Shown: one piece after another, positions 1 through 8,719 of the stretch
Position numbering within the stretch: the first letter of the stretch is position 1
Layout: the number at the start of each line of letters is the position of its first letter
From: Fluviicola sp.
GTDB lineage: Bacteria > Bacteroidota > Bacteroidia > Flavobacteriales_D > Crocinitomicaceae
Reading direction: 5' to 3'
Assembly: GCF_029266855.1 (NCBI RefSeq)
Contig: NZ_JAQSWB010000001.1
Coordinates: 372,001 to 436,000, forward strand
DNA: 64,000 nt
The notes under the pieces: model-generated
What the model was told of the DNA's origin: nothing
The model's input: only the letters and a program-made list of their open reading frames with translations
Database searches by the model: none
Translations under genes and position numbers: made by a program

Positions 1-59
1 GATCAGATGTATTACTTGTTTGATTTTTGTATCGGACTTATCAAAAGGAACGAAGTAAT

Positions 60-779
60 ATGACAAAGTGTAGTAATTGTAAGAATCCAATTAGCAACAA
101 CTTCTGCGGATATTGCGGACAAGCGGCAGAACTAAAACGCATCAATGGCCGTTACATCCTGCACGAACTCAATCATGTGCTGCATTTTGAAAAGGGAATT
201 TTATTTACAATAAAAAGCTTGCTGATTAATCCGGGACAAAGTGTAAGGACCTTTATTTTCGAAAACAGGAACAAGCTGGTAAAACCGGTCATTTTCATTG
301 TTATTACTTCATTGATCTACACGATTATCTCTCACTGGTTCCACGTTGAGGAAGATCGGACACCTGCTGAAAAGTCAATACTGTCAGACATTGGGGTGAT
401 ATTAGAATGGCTGCAGCATCACTACGGGTATGCGAATTTGATCATGGGCGTGTTCATTACGCTTTGGTTAAAATTGTTTTTCAGGAAGCACAATTATAAT
501 TTCTATGAAGTTCTCATTCTTTTATGTTTTGTCATGGGGATTGGAATGCTGCTGCTTGCCGTTTCTGCATTCATTGAAGGAGTAAGTGGTTTTCATCAAC
601 TTGCATGGCTTACGCAGGGGCTTAGTGTCATTTATTCCGCTTGGGCGATTGGAGAATTTTACAACAAATCCAAATTTACCACATACCTGAAAGCACTTGG
701 AGCATATCTTTTGGGAATGCTAAGCTATTGGATTTTAATTATTGTTTTGTGCATAACAGTAATAATTATAAAGCATTAA
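60..779 (+). CDS. DUF3667-like membrane protein with N-terminal zinc ribbon
   Basis: The N-terminus carries two CxxC pairs (C4, C7, C16, C19), a zinc-ribbon knuckle. About five hydrophobic segments follow, between residue 80 and the C-terminus. This layout fits the Bacteroidota DUF3667 family of inner-membrane proteins, whose function is unknown. The reading frame opens earlier at a TTG (27), but the ATG at 60 places the zinc ribbon at the very N-terminus and follows an A/G-rich stretch, so it is preferred. The gene stands alone; the next gene begins 166 bp downstream. The domain call is by pattern recognition only. Confidence 0.75.
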   Translation: MTKCSNCKNPISNNFCGYCGQAAELKRINGRYILHELNHVLHFEKGILFTIKSLLINPGQSVRTFIFENRNKLVKPVIFIVITSLIYTIISHWFHVEEDRTPAEKSILSDIGVILEWLQHHYGYANLIMGVFITLWLKLFFRKHNYNFYEVLILLCFVMGIGMLLLAVSAFIEGVSGFHQLAWLTQGLSVIYSAWAIGEFYNKSKFTTYLKALGAYLLGMLSYWILIIVLCITVIIIKH

Positions 780-918
780 TTATTCCTTTTTATTGTGCGA
801 AGTTTAAAGTCGATTAAGATCAGCACACAACAAATCCTGAAAATTCTATAGGTCCTTTCCCGGATTATCTTTATTGCTATCTGTATTCAGGCAGGTGGAT
901 TTATAACTAACATCTTTG

Positions 919-926
919 TAAATTTG
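919..926 (+). promoter_or_regulatory. Putative Bacteroidota -7 element
   Basis: TAAATTTG matches the TAnnTTTG consensus of the Bacteroidota housekeeping sigma factor and lies 20 nt before the ATG at 946. No TTG is seen at the expected -33 distance, so this is a half match. It would drive the gene run starting at 946. Confidence 0.4.
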
Positions 927-945
927 GATGTCAAAGAAGTGATTT

Positions 946-1254
946 ATGACAACAGCAGAAGAGGCATATCTTTCAATCGGACAAGGATTAAAAGGAGCCA
1001 TTCAAAGCCAGCTCTTCGGAAAACCTTGCTTTAAGGCCGAAGGAAAAGCCTTTGTTTGTTTTTTTAAGAATGCAATGGTTTTTAAATTAAGCGGCGATTC
1101 ACATACAGAGGCTCTATGCCTGGATGGGACTCACTTATTTGATCCCTCAGGTAAAGGAAGACCAATGAAAGAATGGGTGCAGGTTCCCTTTGTTTATCAT
1201 GACAAGTGGGAGAAGTACGCACGGGAGGCATTGAACTACGTTAATTCGAAATGA
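946..1254 (+). CDS. TfoX N-terminal-domain-like protein
   Basis: A 102-residue single-domain protein. The pattern LFGKPCFKAEGKAF, then a VFKL strand, then FDPSGKGRPMKEWV, resembles the TfoX/Sxy N-terminal domain, here without the C-terminal domain found in the Gammaproteobacterial competence regulators. Its role in Bacteroidota is not known. It is the first gene of a closely spaced run: the next gene starts 6 nt after its stop. A second, more typical TfoX-N protein lies at 3726-4055. Confidence 0.65.
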   Translation: MTTAEEAYLSIGQGLKGAIQSQLFGKPCFKAEGKAFVCFFKNAMVFKLSGDSHTEALCLDGTHLFDPSGKGRPMKEWVQVPFVYHDKWEKYAREALNYVNSK

Positions 1255-1260
1255 AAGTGT

Positions 1261-1806
1261 ATGAAAAAAGTAATCCTGGATCTGGCCGTAACTCTGGATG
1301 GATTCATTGAAGGCCCGAACGGAGAAATCGATTGGTGTATCATGGACGATGATATGGATTTCGATGGGTTTTTAGCAGGTATTGATACCATATTTTACGG
1401 AAGAGTAAGTTATGATTCCTGGGGGAATTACCAGGCGGATGAAACTGCAGGCGAGACGGAGAGAAAATTATGGGAGGCGGTCCATTCAAAGAAAAAGGTG
1501 GTTTTTACAAGCCAGGAAAGAAAGGATGACAGGGCTGTTTTCATTCATTCTGATATTGGAGAAAAGGTAGCCGAAATGAAGCAAGAGGACGGAAAGGATA
1601 TCTGGTTATACGGCGGTGCGAGCCTCATTAAGACCTTTATTCAGTTAAACCTGGTTGATAGTTACCGGATTTCTGTTCATCCAACAGTTTTGGGAAAAGG
1701 AAAGCCCTTGTTTGAAGATTTAAAAGAACGTATCGAACTGAAACTGATCGAAAGCAAGCCATTTAAATCAGGAGTGGTGCAGCTAATTTATGCGCCGCTT
1801 AAATAA
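1261..1806 (+). CDS. Dihydrofolate reductase-like protein (RibD C-terminal family)
   Basis: The N-terminus MKKVILDLAVTLDGFIEG and a later WLYGGASLIKTF glycine-rich strand are signatures of the RibD-C/YyaP group of DHFR-fold NAD(P)H reductases. At 181 residues it is the normal size of the stand-alone members. These are predicted cytoplasmic reductases with unassigned substrates; nothing here shows true DHFR activity. It sits 6 nt after the TfoX-like gene and 11 nt before a GNAT gene, so co-transcription is likely. Confidence 0.85.
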   Translation: MKKVILDLAVTLDGFIEGPNGEIDWCIMDDDMDFDGFLAGIDTIFYGRVSYDSWGNYQADETAGETERKLWEAVHSKKKVVFTSQERKDDRAVFIHSDIGEKVAEMKQEDGKDIWLYGGASLIKTFIQLNLVDSYRISVHPTVLGKGKPLFEDLKERIELKLIESKPFKSGVVQLIYAPLK

Positions 1807-1817
1807 AACCGATTGCA

Positions 1818-2366
1818 ATGAATTTTAAACAAATAGAAACCAGCCGGCTGATTTTGAAGGGACTTTCTCCCGAAGACATGAAAACTGTTTTTGAGAATTA
1901 TCCGAAGGAGAAAATAAAACAAATCCTCGGACACCGCTCGGAAGAAGATTACCTGAAGGAAGAAAACAAATACAGGAACGGTTATGCAAGTTATAACCGC
2001 AGTTTTATCCTGTTCCTGTTAACGGATAAAGCTTCCGGAACCATTATCGGGCGTTGCGGACTTCACAATTGGAATACGGACCACAGTCGTGCTGAGATCG
2101 GTTATTCAATGGAAGATGAAAGTTATAAACGCCTGGGCCTGATGTCTGAAGCAGTTGAAGCAATAATCAACTACGGGTTCACACAACTGAATTTGAACAG
2201 GATAGAAGCGCTCGTTGCGCCGAATAATATTCCTTCGCTCAGGCTGATTGAAAAAAACAACTTTACCCGGGAAGGATTGTTGAGAAAGCATTACAATGTT
2301 TCGGGTGTTTTTGAAGATTCTGTCATGTTCTCGAAGCTTTATGAGGAACATGTAAATGAGAAGTAA
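1818..2366 (+). CDS. GNAT N-acetyltransferase (RimJ/RimL type)
   Basis: The start (IETSRLILKGLSPED) and the tail (LNRIEALVAPNNIPSLRLIEKNNF followed by EGLLRKHY) are the classic RimJ/RimL layout. The acetyl-CoA pyrophosphate-binding loop lies near RLGLMSEA at residues 105-113. It transfers acetyl from acetyl-CoA to an amine, either a protein N-terminus or a small molecule; the substrate cannot be read from sequence. It is one of six GNAT genes in the window and is 11 nt downstream of the reductase-like gene. Confidence 0.9.
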   Translation: MNFKQIETSRLILKGLSPEDMKTVFENYPKEKIKQILGHRSEEDYLKEENKYRNGYASYNRSFILFLLTDKASGTIIGRCGLHNWNTDHSRAEIGYSMEDESYKRLGLMSEAVEAIINYGFTQLNLNRIEALVAPNNIPSLRLIEKNNFTREGLLRKHYNVSGVFEDSVMFSKLYEEHVNEK

Positions 2367-2401
2367 GATGTAAACCGGATAACTAGTCAAAACGAGATCA
2401 G

Positions 2402-2878
2402 ATGTACACAATTGTTCCCTTTGAAAGGTATTATCAGTCGGAGATAGATGAACTGATGAATGAAATTCAAAAAGAGTTTGAACTCCCCTTCAGAAGCCCC
2501 GATCCGGTCCCGATTTTCGAATATGTTTTGTCGGGAAACTTGTTTTGGGTCGCTCTCCTGGAAGAACAGGTTATCGGTACGATCGGGCTGTCTTGTTTTG
2601 ACGATAAAACAGGGGTTATAAGAAATATGTTTGTTGCGAAAGAACACCGGGGCGGACAACCGGGGGTTGCGAAGCAGCTGCTGGATACTGCATTGGAAGC
2701 AGCAAAAAGGCTCGGTTACAACGCCGTATATCTTGGAACAATGATGCAATTCAAAGCCGCTCAGAAGTTTTATTCCAAAAATAATTTCGTCCTGATTCCA
2801 CGAACAGATCTGCCTGAAGGAATGACTTTTAATCCGGTCGATGACTTATTCTATGTTTTAAAGTTTGAAAACAATTAA
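2402..2878 (+). CDS. GNAT N-acetyltransferase
   Basis: A 158-residue GNAT-fold protein. The central strand (GTIGLSCFDDKTGVIRNMFV) precedes an acetyl-CoA loop of the form HRGGQPGVAKQLL, and the tail shows the typical A.KFYSKNNF helix-turn. The substrate is unknown. It begins 35 nt after the preceding GNAT stop and is divergent in sequence from it, so it is not a recent duplicate. Cytoplasmic. Confidence 0.88.
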   Translation: MYTIVPFERYYQSEIDELMNEIQKEFELPFRSPDPVPIFEYVLSGNLFWVALLEEQVIGTIGLSCFDDKTGVIRNMFVAKEHRGGQPGVAKQLLDTALEAAKRLGYNAVYLGTMMQFKAAQKFYSKNNFVLIPRTDLPEGMTFNPVDDLFYVLKFENN

Positions 2879-2910
2879 TTTGACTATTTTACATTAGCAA
2901 TAACGAAGAA

Positions 2911-3345
2911 ATGGCAGAAAAGAAATCAAAATTGGCAGAGATCAAGACCAAACCGACTGCAGCCAGTGTGGCGGAATTTATCGGTGGAATTGAAGACGAA
3001 ATCAAGCGCAAAGACAGTTTTATATTGCTGGAAATGATGAAGAAAGCAAGCGGTGAAGAACCTGTGCTGTGGGGGAATTCCATCATCGGGTTCGGAAATA
3101 AACGATACAAAAGCGAACGCTCCGGAAGAGAAGTAGATTGGTTTCTGATCGGTTTCTCACCCAGAAAGGCAAACTTGTCGCTATACATTAGTGTGGCGAT
3201 CGAAGAACATGCAGATGCCTTGAAAATCCTCGGAAAACATAAAACCGGCGGCGGCTGTTTATACATCAACAGGCTGGATGATGTGGATTTGAATGTGTTG
3301 ATGGGAATGATAAATACGGCTTTGAGTAAAAAACAAATCCTTTGA
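2911..3345 (+). CDS. DUF1801 domain protein
   Basis: A 144-residue protein with the DUF1801 (YdhG-like) core: a helical N-terminus, then LWGNSIIGFG near residue 52 and IGFSPRKANLSLYI near residue 80. The family has a small alpha/beta fold and no established biochemical role. It is a clear paralogue of 36575-36994, which shows the same WG-SIIGFG and GFSPRKA blocks. It is spaced 32 nt after the GNAT gene, and its stop precedes the next ATG by 2 nt. Confidence 0.85.
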   Translation: MAEKKSKLAEIKTKPTAASVAEFIGGIEDEIKRKDSFILLEMMKKASGEEPVLWGNSIIGFGNKRYKSERSGREVDWFLIGFSPRKANLSLYISVAIEEHADALKILGKHKTGGGCLYINRLDDVDLNVLMGMINTALSKKQIL

Positions 3346-3347
3346 TA

Positions 3348-3680
3348 ATGGAATCAACCGAATTAGATGAGTTAGAACTATTTCTTGGAAAAGAGATGCT
3401 GTTGCTAAATTTGAAAGGAAATATATTAAGGAAAGCAAGCCGGAACTTTAATATTACAACAGATGAAGCTGAAGCCCGGTATCTGATTGTAAGAACGAAG
3501 ATAAAAAAGCAAGCAGGCAGAAGAGCCTGGACCTATTTGTTGATTGGTTCTGTCTTCCTGGGCGTGGGATTAATAGGCACTTTCTCAAAAACAGGTTTTA
3601 TTTTTATTGGAGCATTGCTGGCAGGAACGGCTTGTACTCTCACAGCGTTCGGTCTTTTCCGTTTATCAGTTAGGAAATAA
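3348..3680 (+). CDS. Small two-helix membrane protein, unknown
   Basis: A 110-residue protein with an acidic soluble N-terminus (residues 1-60) and two hydrophobic segments near residues 66-85 and 88-105 that form a helical hairpin. I do not recognise the family. The ATG at 3348 follows the DUF1801 stop by 2 nt. The TTG two codons earlier is less likely as a start. The tight coupling suggests translation together with the DUF1801 gene. Confidence 0.65.
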   Translation: MESTELDELELFLGKEMLLLNLKGNILRKASRNFNITTDEAEARYLIVRTKIKKQAGRRAWTYLLIGSVFLGVGLIGTFSKTGFIFIGALLAGTACTLTAFGLFRLSVRK

Positions 3681-3725
3681 AGAATTCAGCGTTACTTGGA
3701 TTTACTGTTTTAAAAACAACATTAC

Positions 3726-4055
3726 ATGGCATCAGATCAAAGCTTCGTAGATTTTATCATCGATCAAATTGACTCTTCAGGAAGAGTTACATACAAAAAA
3801 ATGTTCGGGGAATACGGTTTGTATTCGGATATTAAATTGTTTGGTCTTGTTTGCGACAATAAGTTGTTTGTCAAACCAACTTCATCCGGAAGGGAATTTA
3901 TTGGGAATGTAGTGGAAGCCCCTCCATATCCGGGAGCAAAACCCAGCTTTTTGATCGAAGACAAACTGGAAGATAAGGATTGGCTGAAAGAATTGGTTCG
4001 CTTAACAGTCCTTGAATTACCGGAACCTAAACCCAAGAAAAAGAAAAAATCATAG
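3726..4055 (+). CDS. TfoX/Sxy N-terminal domain protein
   Basis: A 109-residue TfoX-N single-domain protein. It has an N-terminal helix, then YKKMFGEYGLYSD (the family's R/K-MFGGxGxY motif), LFGLVCDNKLFVKP, and a PYPGAKPSFLIED region. It ends in a lysine-rich tail (PKKKKKS). In Gammaproteobacteria TfoX regulates competence together with CRP; stand-alone N-domains like this one are of unknown function. The gene lies 45 nt after the small membrane protein and closes the first gene run. Confidence 0.85.
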   Translation: MASDQSFVDFIIDQIDSSGRVTYKKMFGEYGLYSDIKLFGLVCDNKLFVKPTSSGREFIGNVVEAPPYPGAKPSFLIEDKLEDKDWLKELVRLTVLELPEPKPKKKKKS

Positions 4056-4177
4056 ACAAATCCTGAATGGTGTTAAACCAAAATCCGGGTATTGGATAAA
4101 TATGCTTACAATTCTCGAAATAAATTAATTTTGAGGAATTCGGAATTATCTTTAAACACACTATTCACAAAGCTGCT

Positions 4178-4543
4178 ATGAAACTTTCCAAAGTATGGCT
4201 CAACAGGATAGAAGGAATCGGATTGGTACTCATTCTTTTTTCCTTCTTTGCACAATCATTTCAAAATGACTCTGAAAACTCGTTTCGGGAATCACAGAAT
4301 TATCATCTGAACAAGAAACTGGATCATATTTGGATATGGATCGGAAAACAATATTCGGAGAGAGGGTCTGAGGAGCCCTTTAGTTTAAAATCGGCTCATA
4401 AGGATTGGGAATTCTATTCCAGGCAATCTAAAGAATTGGAAAGCTGGGAAAATAAAATTGAATTGTTTGAGCAGTTCGGAACCTGGATTTTTGTACTGGG
4501 AACTGTATTGGTCATTGCTCCGAAATTCTTAAATGAAGAATAA
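4178..4543 (+). CDS. Membrane-anchored hypothetical protein
   Basis: A 121-residue protein with hydrophobic segments near residues 11-26 and 95-115, and a charged, tryptophan-rich central region that probably lies outside the membrane. The family is not recognised. The upstream TATCTTTA at about 4147 resembles a -7 box. It converges on the minus-strand gene 4656-6239, and a perfect 13-bp hairpin lies between them. Confidence 0.6.
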   Translation: MKLSKVWLNRIEGIGLVLILFSFFAQSFQNDSENSFRESQNYHLNKKLDHIWIWIGKQYSERGSEEPFSLKSAHKDWEFYSRQSKELESWENKIELFEQFGTWIFVLGTVLVIAPKFLNEE

Positions 4544-4585
4544 TGGTTGATTCCGAATAAAACAATATAAACAGGCAACCGGATA

Positions 4586-4622
4586 GTTGTGTGAAGTTTC
4601 CCAAATGGTAACTTCACACAAC
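4586..4622. terminator. Bidirectional terminator hairpin
   Basis: Perfect 13-bp arms (GTTGTGTGAAGTT at 4586-4598 and its complement at 4610-4622) surround an 11-nt loop. The hairpin sits between convergent genes ending at 4543 (plus) and 4656 (minus), where a shared terminator is expected. There is no long T tract. Confidence 0.6.
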
Positions 4623-4655
4623 CGGCAATCTGAAAGGAATTCTGAGTTGCAACTT

Positions 4656-6239
4656 TTAATTAACAACAAACTTGTGTACAGAATCCTTGAAACAAAAGAA
4701 GTAAATTCCCGGCGACAAAAGTTCAAGCTCTATTATCTTGGATTCAGATAACCGGCCTGATTGCATTTCAGCTCCCTGCGCGTTTATAATTTTGAAATTC
4801 CCCGTTTCATCTGATCTGACAATCAATGAATGGCCGCTCTTCACTGGGTTGGGGTACAAGCTAAAGTTTGAGACTTCGCTATTCGTTAACCCAGCTGTAC
4901 CTCCTTCCAAAGTGTAGATATCTGTATTTTTGTAGTAAGGAGCTCCATCATCCGTCCACTCTGTAAATAAAACATGTAATTTATTGTTCTGGTAAACACC
5001 ATTTTGCATGATATAGTAAGGGATTTCAGAATAGTAACCATTTGATTCACTGAATGGCCAGGAAAGCACGCCGCCGTTCGGGAAAATTTTCAGCAGCTCA
5101 GAACTCATAGTCAGCTCGTCATAACCTCCGATCAGAAAAAAATCATCCATTTCCCCCGATACGGGGGTTATGTTATTTCCCGAATAAACAAGGATATTCT
5201 GGTTGTTTACTCTTTTTAATAGTTCATCCGTTCCCGGCTTTGTAACAATAAAATACAATATCCCGTCTTTAACAACATGGTGTCTTAGTCTGCCGGATGC
5301 CGGAGGTAAAACCACGGAATAGGATGCACCGTCAGCTGTTGAAAGTAAAGAACCATCGCTGATGATTTGAAAATAAACTACGTTGTCGTGTAAGAATATT
5401 GCTAAGGGATCTGAGTAGTCTTCAGTGGTTTGATAAAGAACTGAAGTGGGATTAACCCCGTCAAAAACCAGCAATTTGTAGACCATCGTTAAACCACTAT
5501 TATTAATCGGTTCCAGTTCATAGCAAAATAGTTTGTCATTTAATTCAACGACCTCACTCCAGATGACGAATTCATTGGGATGAGACCTTAAATTTTCAAT
5601 ATTCCAGGATGTTCCGCTATGCGTCGCCTTTTTTAAAAATCTGCCATTCCCATTGATTAACGTATAAATAATGAAATCATCATTCACAAGGTTAACGGAT
5701 TCAACCTGCCCTGTTGTACCGCTACTGATTTGGTCGAAATCATTGATACCGTTAAATTCAAAAAGTTCTCTACTAACAGGATTTATCCGCCGGGTAAAAA
5801 ACAATCTGCCATTGATAGAATGACATTCCGGGTACGAACCAACTAATCCGGGGATAAGATCAAAAACGTGTCCCTGAAGACCATCAAAATAGACCAGCTC
5901 ATCACCCATTCCCTGGATCTCTGCACGAAACAAGATACCATGAGACGAAAAGGCAGGTTTGGATACAATATAATTGACTGAAGGAATTTCAACAGGTTCA
6001 AATTCTCCGCCGTTTACAGATTCAAACAAAAAATACTGCATGAATGGTTCATTCTGATTTTGGCTCGTAGTGTATTTAAAAAGAAATAAACTGGTTGGCT
6101 TTGAATCCAGATTAAACAGTTCATCTACAAGCGTATCAGTTATTGCAAAATCATGCGTTTTGGTTAGTTGAGGATTTTGCGCGGATAATTGGATTCCGGA
6201 TAAAACGAAAAATAAAGTAGCTATTGTTTTCATACTCAT
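4656..6239 (-). CDS. Secreted T9SS type A sorting-domain protein
   Basis: A 527-residue protein with a signal peptide ending near SAQ and a long region of beta-propeller-like repeated strands (recurring VYF, LYFI and DGI patterns, probably a Kelch or hyperion-type propeller). The last 75 residues (FSLYPNPVKSG to KFVVN) form a T9SS type A sorting domain. It should be exported by Sec and then secreted or anchored at the cell surface through type IX secretion. The substrate or ligand is unknown. An alternative ATG two codons downstream (6233) gives an equally good signal peptide. Confidence 0.8.
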   Translation of the reverse strand: MSMKTIATLFFVLSGIQLSAQNPQLTKTHDFAITDTLVDELFNLDSKPTSLFLFKYTTSQNQNEPFMQYFLFESVNGGEFEPVEIPSVNYIVSKPAFSSHGILFRAEIQGMGDELVYFDGLQGHVFDLIPGLVGSYPECHSINGRLFFTRRINPVSRELFEFNGINDFDQISSGTTGQVESVNLVNDDFIIYTLINGNGRFLKKATHSGTSWNIENLRSHPNEFVIWSEVVELNDKLFCYELEPINNSGLTMVYKLLVFDGVNPTSVLYQTTEDYSDPLAIFLHDNVVYFQIISDGSLLSTADGASYSVVLPPASGRLRHHVVKDGILYFIVTKPGTDELLKRVNNQNILVYSGNNITPVSGEMDDFFLIGGYDELTMSSELLKIFPNGGVLSWPFSESNGYYSEIPYYIMQNGVYQNNKLHVLFTEWTDDGAPYYKNTDIYTLEGGTAGLTNSEVSNFSLYPNPVKSGHSLIVRSDETGNFKIINAQGAEMQSGRLSESKIIELELLSPGIYFFCFKDSVHKFVVN

Positions 6240-6641
6240 GAATAATTAGTTATCGATTCAATTTAGAAAATACTGAAGAAACAAAGGCGGCGATGATTTA
6301 AACGGTAAGAGATGTCTATTCAGGTGTTGTCTCATGGAATCGAACTCAACTCAATGAAACAAGAAGTAAAGGATTGGATTTGCTTCTGATGAAAATTCAA
6401 ACACTATTTTAATTCGTAATTGATTTTTTTCACTCCACCACTTCATAGAGATAATAAGTGTTTTTAATATACATGATTAAAACACACCTCCTAATAATTG
6501 ATTAAACAGGATGAATATCATTACAAATGCAAGAGCATTCGTTCAAAGGGCGAATTGACCCGGTTTTGACTTGGAACAAAAGAGAAATAGTTCTAATTTC
6601 GGTGGGTTGACTTTTCGTAAAATTGAATAAACAATCAGGAT
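6240..6641. other. 402-bp divergent intergenic region
   Basis: This gap separates the minus-strand T9SS gene from the plus-strand GNAT gene. It holds a box at 6278-6297 that is shared with the promoter region of the 8959 gene. It also holds an imperfect inverted repeat (GTGTTTTTAAT at 6458-6468 against ATTAAAACAC at 6476-6485, with a one-base bulge). No convincing ORF or RNA gene is seen. Confidence 0.5.
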
Positions 6642-7076
6642 ATGGAAATACATTTTAAAGTGATTGAACACGGAAGTGAAGAATGGAAACATGCCGTTCA
6701 GCTTCGTGAAGAGATCCTTCGCAAACCTTTAGGGAGTTACTTTACTGCTGAGGAATTGGAAGAAGAAAGAAATCATATTCAGATCATTGGATTGATGGAC
6801 AATGATTTGGTGGCTACTACTGTTTTGGTTCCTGAAGGCAATGCTATAAAAATGCAGCGTGTTGTAGTTAAAAGTCCGCTTCAAAGTTCCGGAATCGGTT
6901 CCAAAATGATGTCATTCTGCGAAAAGCATGCCCGGGAACAGGGCAAAAATTACATTTATTGTCACGCCAGGGACACTGCTGTAGATTTCTACCTGAAAAA
7001 TAAATACTTGGTCGAAGGAGATTATTTTCCCGAAGACGGAATTCCACATTTACTGATGTTTAAAGTAATAGCTTAA
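6642..7076 (+). CDS. GNAT N-acetyltransferase (ElaA/YjcF-like)
   Basis: A 144-residue GNAT. MQRVVVKSPLQSSGIGSKMM (residues 67-86) contains the beta-4 strand and the Q/R-x-x-G-x-G/A acetyl-CoA loop (QSSGIG). The C-terminus has the ARDTAVDFYLKNKY element and a FPEDGIPHLLM strand, as in the YjcF/ElaA group. The substrate is unknown. The next gene starts 4 nt after the stop, so translation is probably coupled. Confidence 0.9.
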   Translation: MEIHFKVIEHGSEEWKHAVQLREEILRKPLGSYFTAEELEEERNHIQIIGLMDNDLVATTVLVPEGNAIKMQRVVVKSPLQSSGIGSKMMSFCEKHAREQGKNYIYCHARDTAVDFYLKNKYLVEGDYFPEDGIPHLLMFKVIA

Positions 7077-7080
7077 GATT

Positions 7081-7566
7081 ATGAAATTCCGGCTCTTAAT
7101 ATTCTGCTTTTTCACTTTACTCAGTCTCTCAGCTCAGGATACTTCGAAAATAACTGAGATTGATCGCTTGGTACTGGAAATAAACAGCTTGACTTTGCCT
7201 CCGAAAACCGATACACTTAAAAATATACGGCCTAATTTGGAAATCGTGACACTTGTGTCCTTCATAAGCGCGAATGGTGAGCTTTACAAGTGTATTTACA
7301 ATGTAACAGCAGACATAAGCGAACAAGGCCTTACAAAACGTTCGATTGGCATAACAAATTACTATTACCACAAGAATGAAACGATCAAGATCGAAAGATA
7401 TATACTTGATGAGGGAATCGAAAACAGGTCCGTTTGGTATTATTGGGAAGGTAAACCGATATACAATACCGGAAAATCTGCTGATTCGGAAGTGATGGCG
7501 AATGATTTACTTAACGCGTCAAGAGAAATTCGTAAAAAAGTAATTGGTTCTGAAATTAAAAAATGA
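7081..7566 (+). CDS. Secreted hypothetical protein
   Basis: A 161-residue protein with an N-terminal signal peptide (MKFRLLIFCFFTLLSLSAQ) ending at an AQ junction typical of this genome. The mature part is mixed alpha/beta without a recognised domain or lipobox. It lies 4 nt after the GNAT gene and overlaps the next gene by 4 nt, so it belongs to a GNAT, secreted protein, DUF3788 operon. It is presumably periplasmic. Confidence 0.65.
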   Translation: MKFRLLIFCFFTLLSLSAQDTSKITEIDRLVLEINSLTLPPKTDTLKNIRPNLEIVTLVSFISANGELYKCIYNVTADISEQGLTKRSIGITNYYYHKNETIKIERYILDEGIENRSVWYYWEGKPIYNTGKSADSEVMANDLLNASREIRKKVIGSEIKK

Positions 7567-7979
7567 AAAGTGTATTTATCAATAAAAATGAAAAGCCGAC
7601 GAATGAGGATTTGAAAAAAGCCTTAGGGGAAACAGTTGATATATGGAACAGTTTTGTAGAATTCACTCATGCAAATGATCCGGCTTCATTCGATGAATGG
7701 AATTTTTCAGGTGAGAAATTCGGCTGGAGTTTCAGAATAAAAGATAAGAAACGGGTTTTGATCTATTTACTCCCACGCGATAAGTTCTTTAAAGTGGCTT
7801 TTGTATTCGGTCAGAAGGCTACAGATCAGATTATGGGAAGTGATGTTTCCGATGAAATAAAGGCGGAATTGAATGCTGCCAAATCATATGCTGAAGGAAG
7901 GGGGATCAGAATTGAAATTCGAGATACGACCAAAATTGAAGATATCCGTAAATTGATACAATTTAAAATTGCAAATTGA
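7563..7979 (+). CDS. DUF3788 family protein
   Basis: A 138-residue cytoplasmic protein with the DUF3788 pattern: WNSFVEFTHAN, then W.FSGEKFGWSFRIKDKKRVLIYLLP, then FKVAFVFGQKA and a helical tail. Function is unknown; the fold is predicted to be close to DUF1801/YdhG-like. Its ATG overlaps the stop of the secreted protein gene by 4 nt, and it is followed after 17 nt by an HD-domain gene. Confidence 0.8.
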   Translation: MKSVFINKNEKPTNEDLKKALGETVDIWNSFVEFTHANDPASFDEWNFSGEKFGWSFRIKDKKRVLIYLLPRDKFFKVAFVFGQKATDQIMGSDVSDEIKAELNAAKSYAEGRGIRIEIRDTTKIEDIRKLIQFKIAN

Positions 7980-7996
7980 ACAGTGTGCATCATAAT

Positions 7997-8611
7997 ATGT
8001 TGAAGGAAACCTTCATAGATCTTGCAAAACAGTATTCGGATAACGATCATTTGATCAATGGACTTTGGGAAGAGATTGTAGCAGCTTATTCGCAGAAAGA
8101 CAGGCATTATCACACGCTGGCACATTTGGATCATTTATACTCGCGCTTGTTGGAGGTAAAGAGTTTGATTTCGAATTGGGACACCGTTTTATTCTCCCTG
8201 TATTATCATGATATTGTTTACGATGTAAAAGCCTCAGATAATGAGAAACAGAGTGCACAATTTGCAGAAGAGCGGATGAAGCAGTTATATCTCCCTGAAG
8301 AGATGATTGAAGATTGTAAAAAGCAAATTCTTGCAACTAAAACTCATCTTCAGAATGAGCACTCGGATACGAATTACTTTACCGATGCGGATCTCTCTGT
8401 TTTAGGAGAAGATTGGGAAACGTATCGGGCTTATACTGAAAAGGTACGGAAAGAATATGCGGTTTACCCGGATCTGCTTTATAATCCCGGTAGAAAGAAG
8501 GTACTACGACACTTCCTGGAAATGGAAAAGATCTTTAAAACAGATTATTTCCATGAAAAATTGGAAGCTACTGCAAGACAAAATATCCTGAAAGAAATAG
8601 GACGCTATTGA
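7997..8611 (+). CDS. HD-superfamily phosphohydrolase-like protein (COG4339 type)
   Basis: A 204-residue protein with the conserved RHYHTLAHLDHL segment at 36-47, an HD pair at H71-D72 (YYHDIVYD) and a further acidic motif TDADLSVLG near residue 128. Together these form the metal site of the predicted metal-dependent HD hydrolases grouped as COG4339. The substrate is unproven. The ATG at 7997 is preferred over a TTG at 7976 that overlaps the previous stop. A hairpin terminator follows. Confidence 0.85.
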   Translation: MLKETFIDLAKQYSDNDHLINGLWEEIVAAYSQKDRHYHTLAHLDHLYSRLLEVKSLISNWDTVLFSLYYHDIVYDVKASDNEKQSAQFAEERMKQLYLPEEMIEDCKKQILATKTHLQNEHSDTNYFTDADLSVLGEDWETYRAYTEKVRKEYAVYPDLLYNPGRKKVLRHFLEMEKIFKTDYFHEKLEATARQNILKEIGRY

Positions 8612-8665
8612 TGGATGAAAGAGGTAGTCTTTAATTATCGAATTGGAACTCTACGAAAAAACAAA

Positions 8666-8695
8666 ACGCTGCAGAAATCGAAATTCCTGCAGCGT
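8666..8695. terminator. Bidirectional terminator hairpin
   Basis: ACGCTGCAG (8666-8674) pairs perfectly with CTGCAGCGT (8687-8695) around a 12-nt loop. It sits between the convergent HD-domain gene (ends 8611) and the minus-strand lipoprotein gene (ends 8720). An A-rich run on the left side gives a T-rich tail for minus-strand transcripts. Confidence 0.65.
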
Positions 8696-8719
8696 ACTTA
8701 AATAATTTGATAATCTCTA

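Noticed and set aside
27-59. TTG-initiated extension of the first gene
   Set aside because: It adds 11 residues before the zinc ribbon; the ATG at 60 after an A/G-rich stretch is a better start.
2387-2749. 120-codon minus-strand frame
   Set aside because: Antisense shadow of the GNAT gene at 2402-2878.
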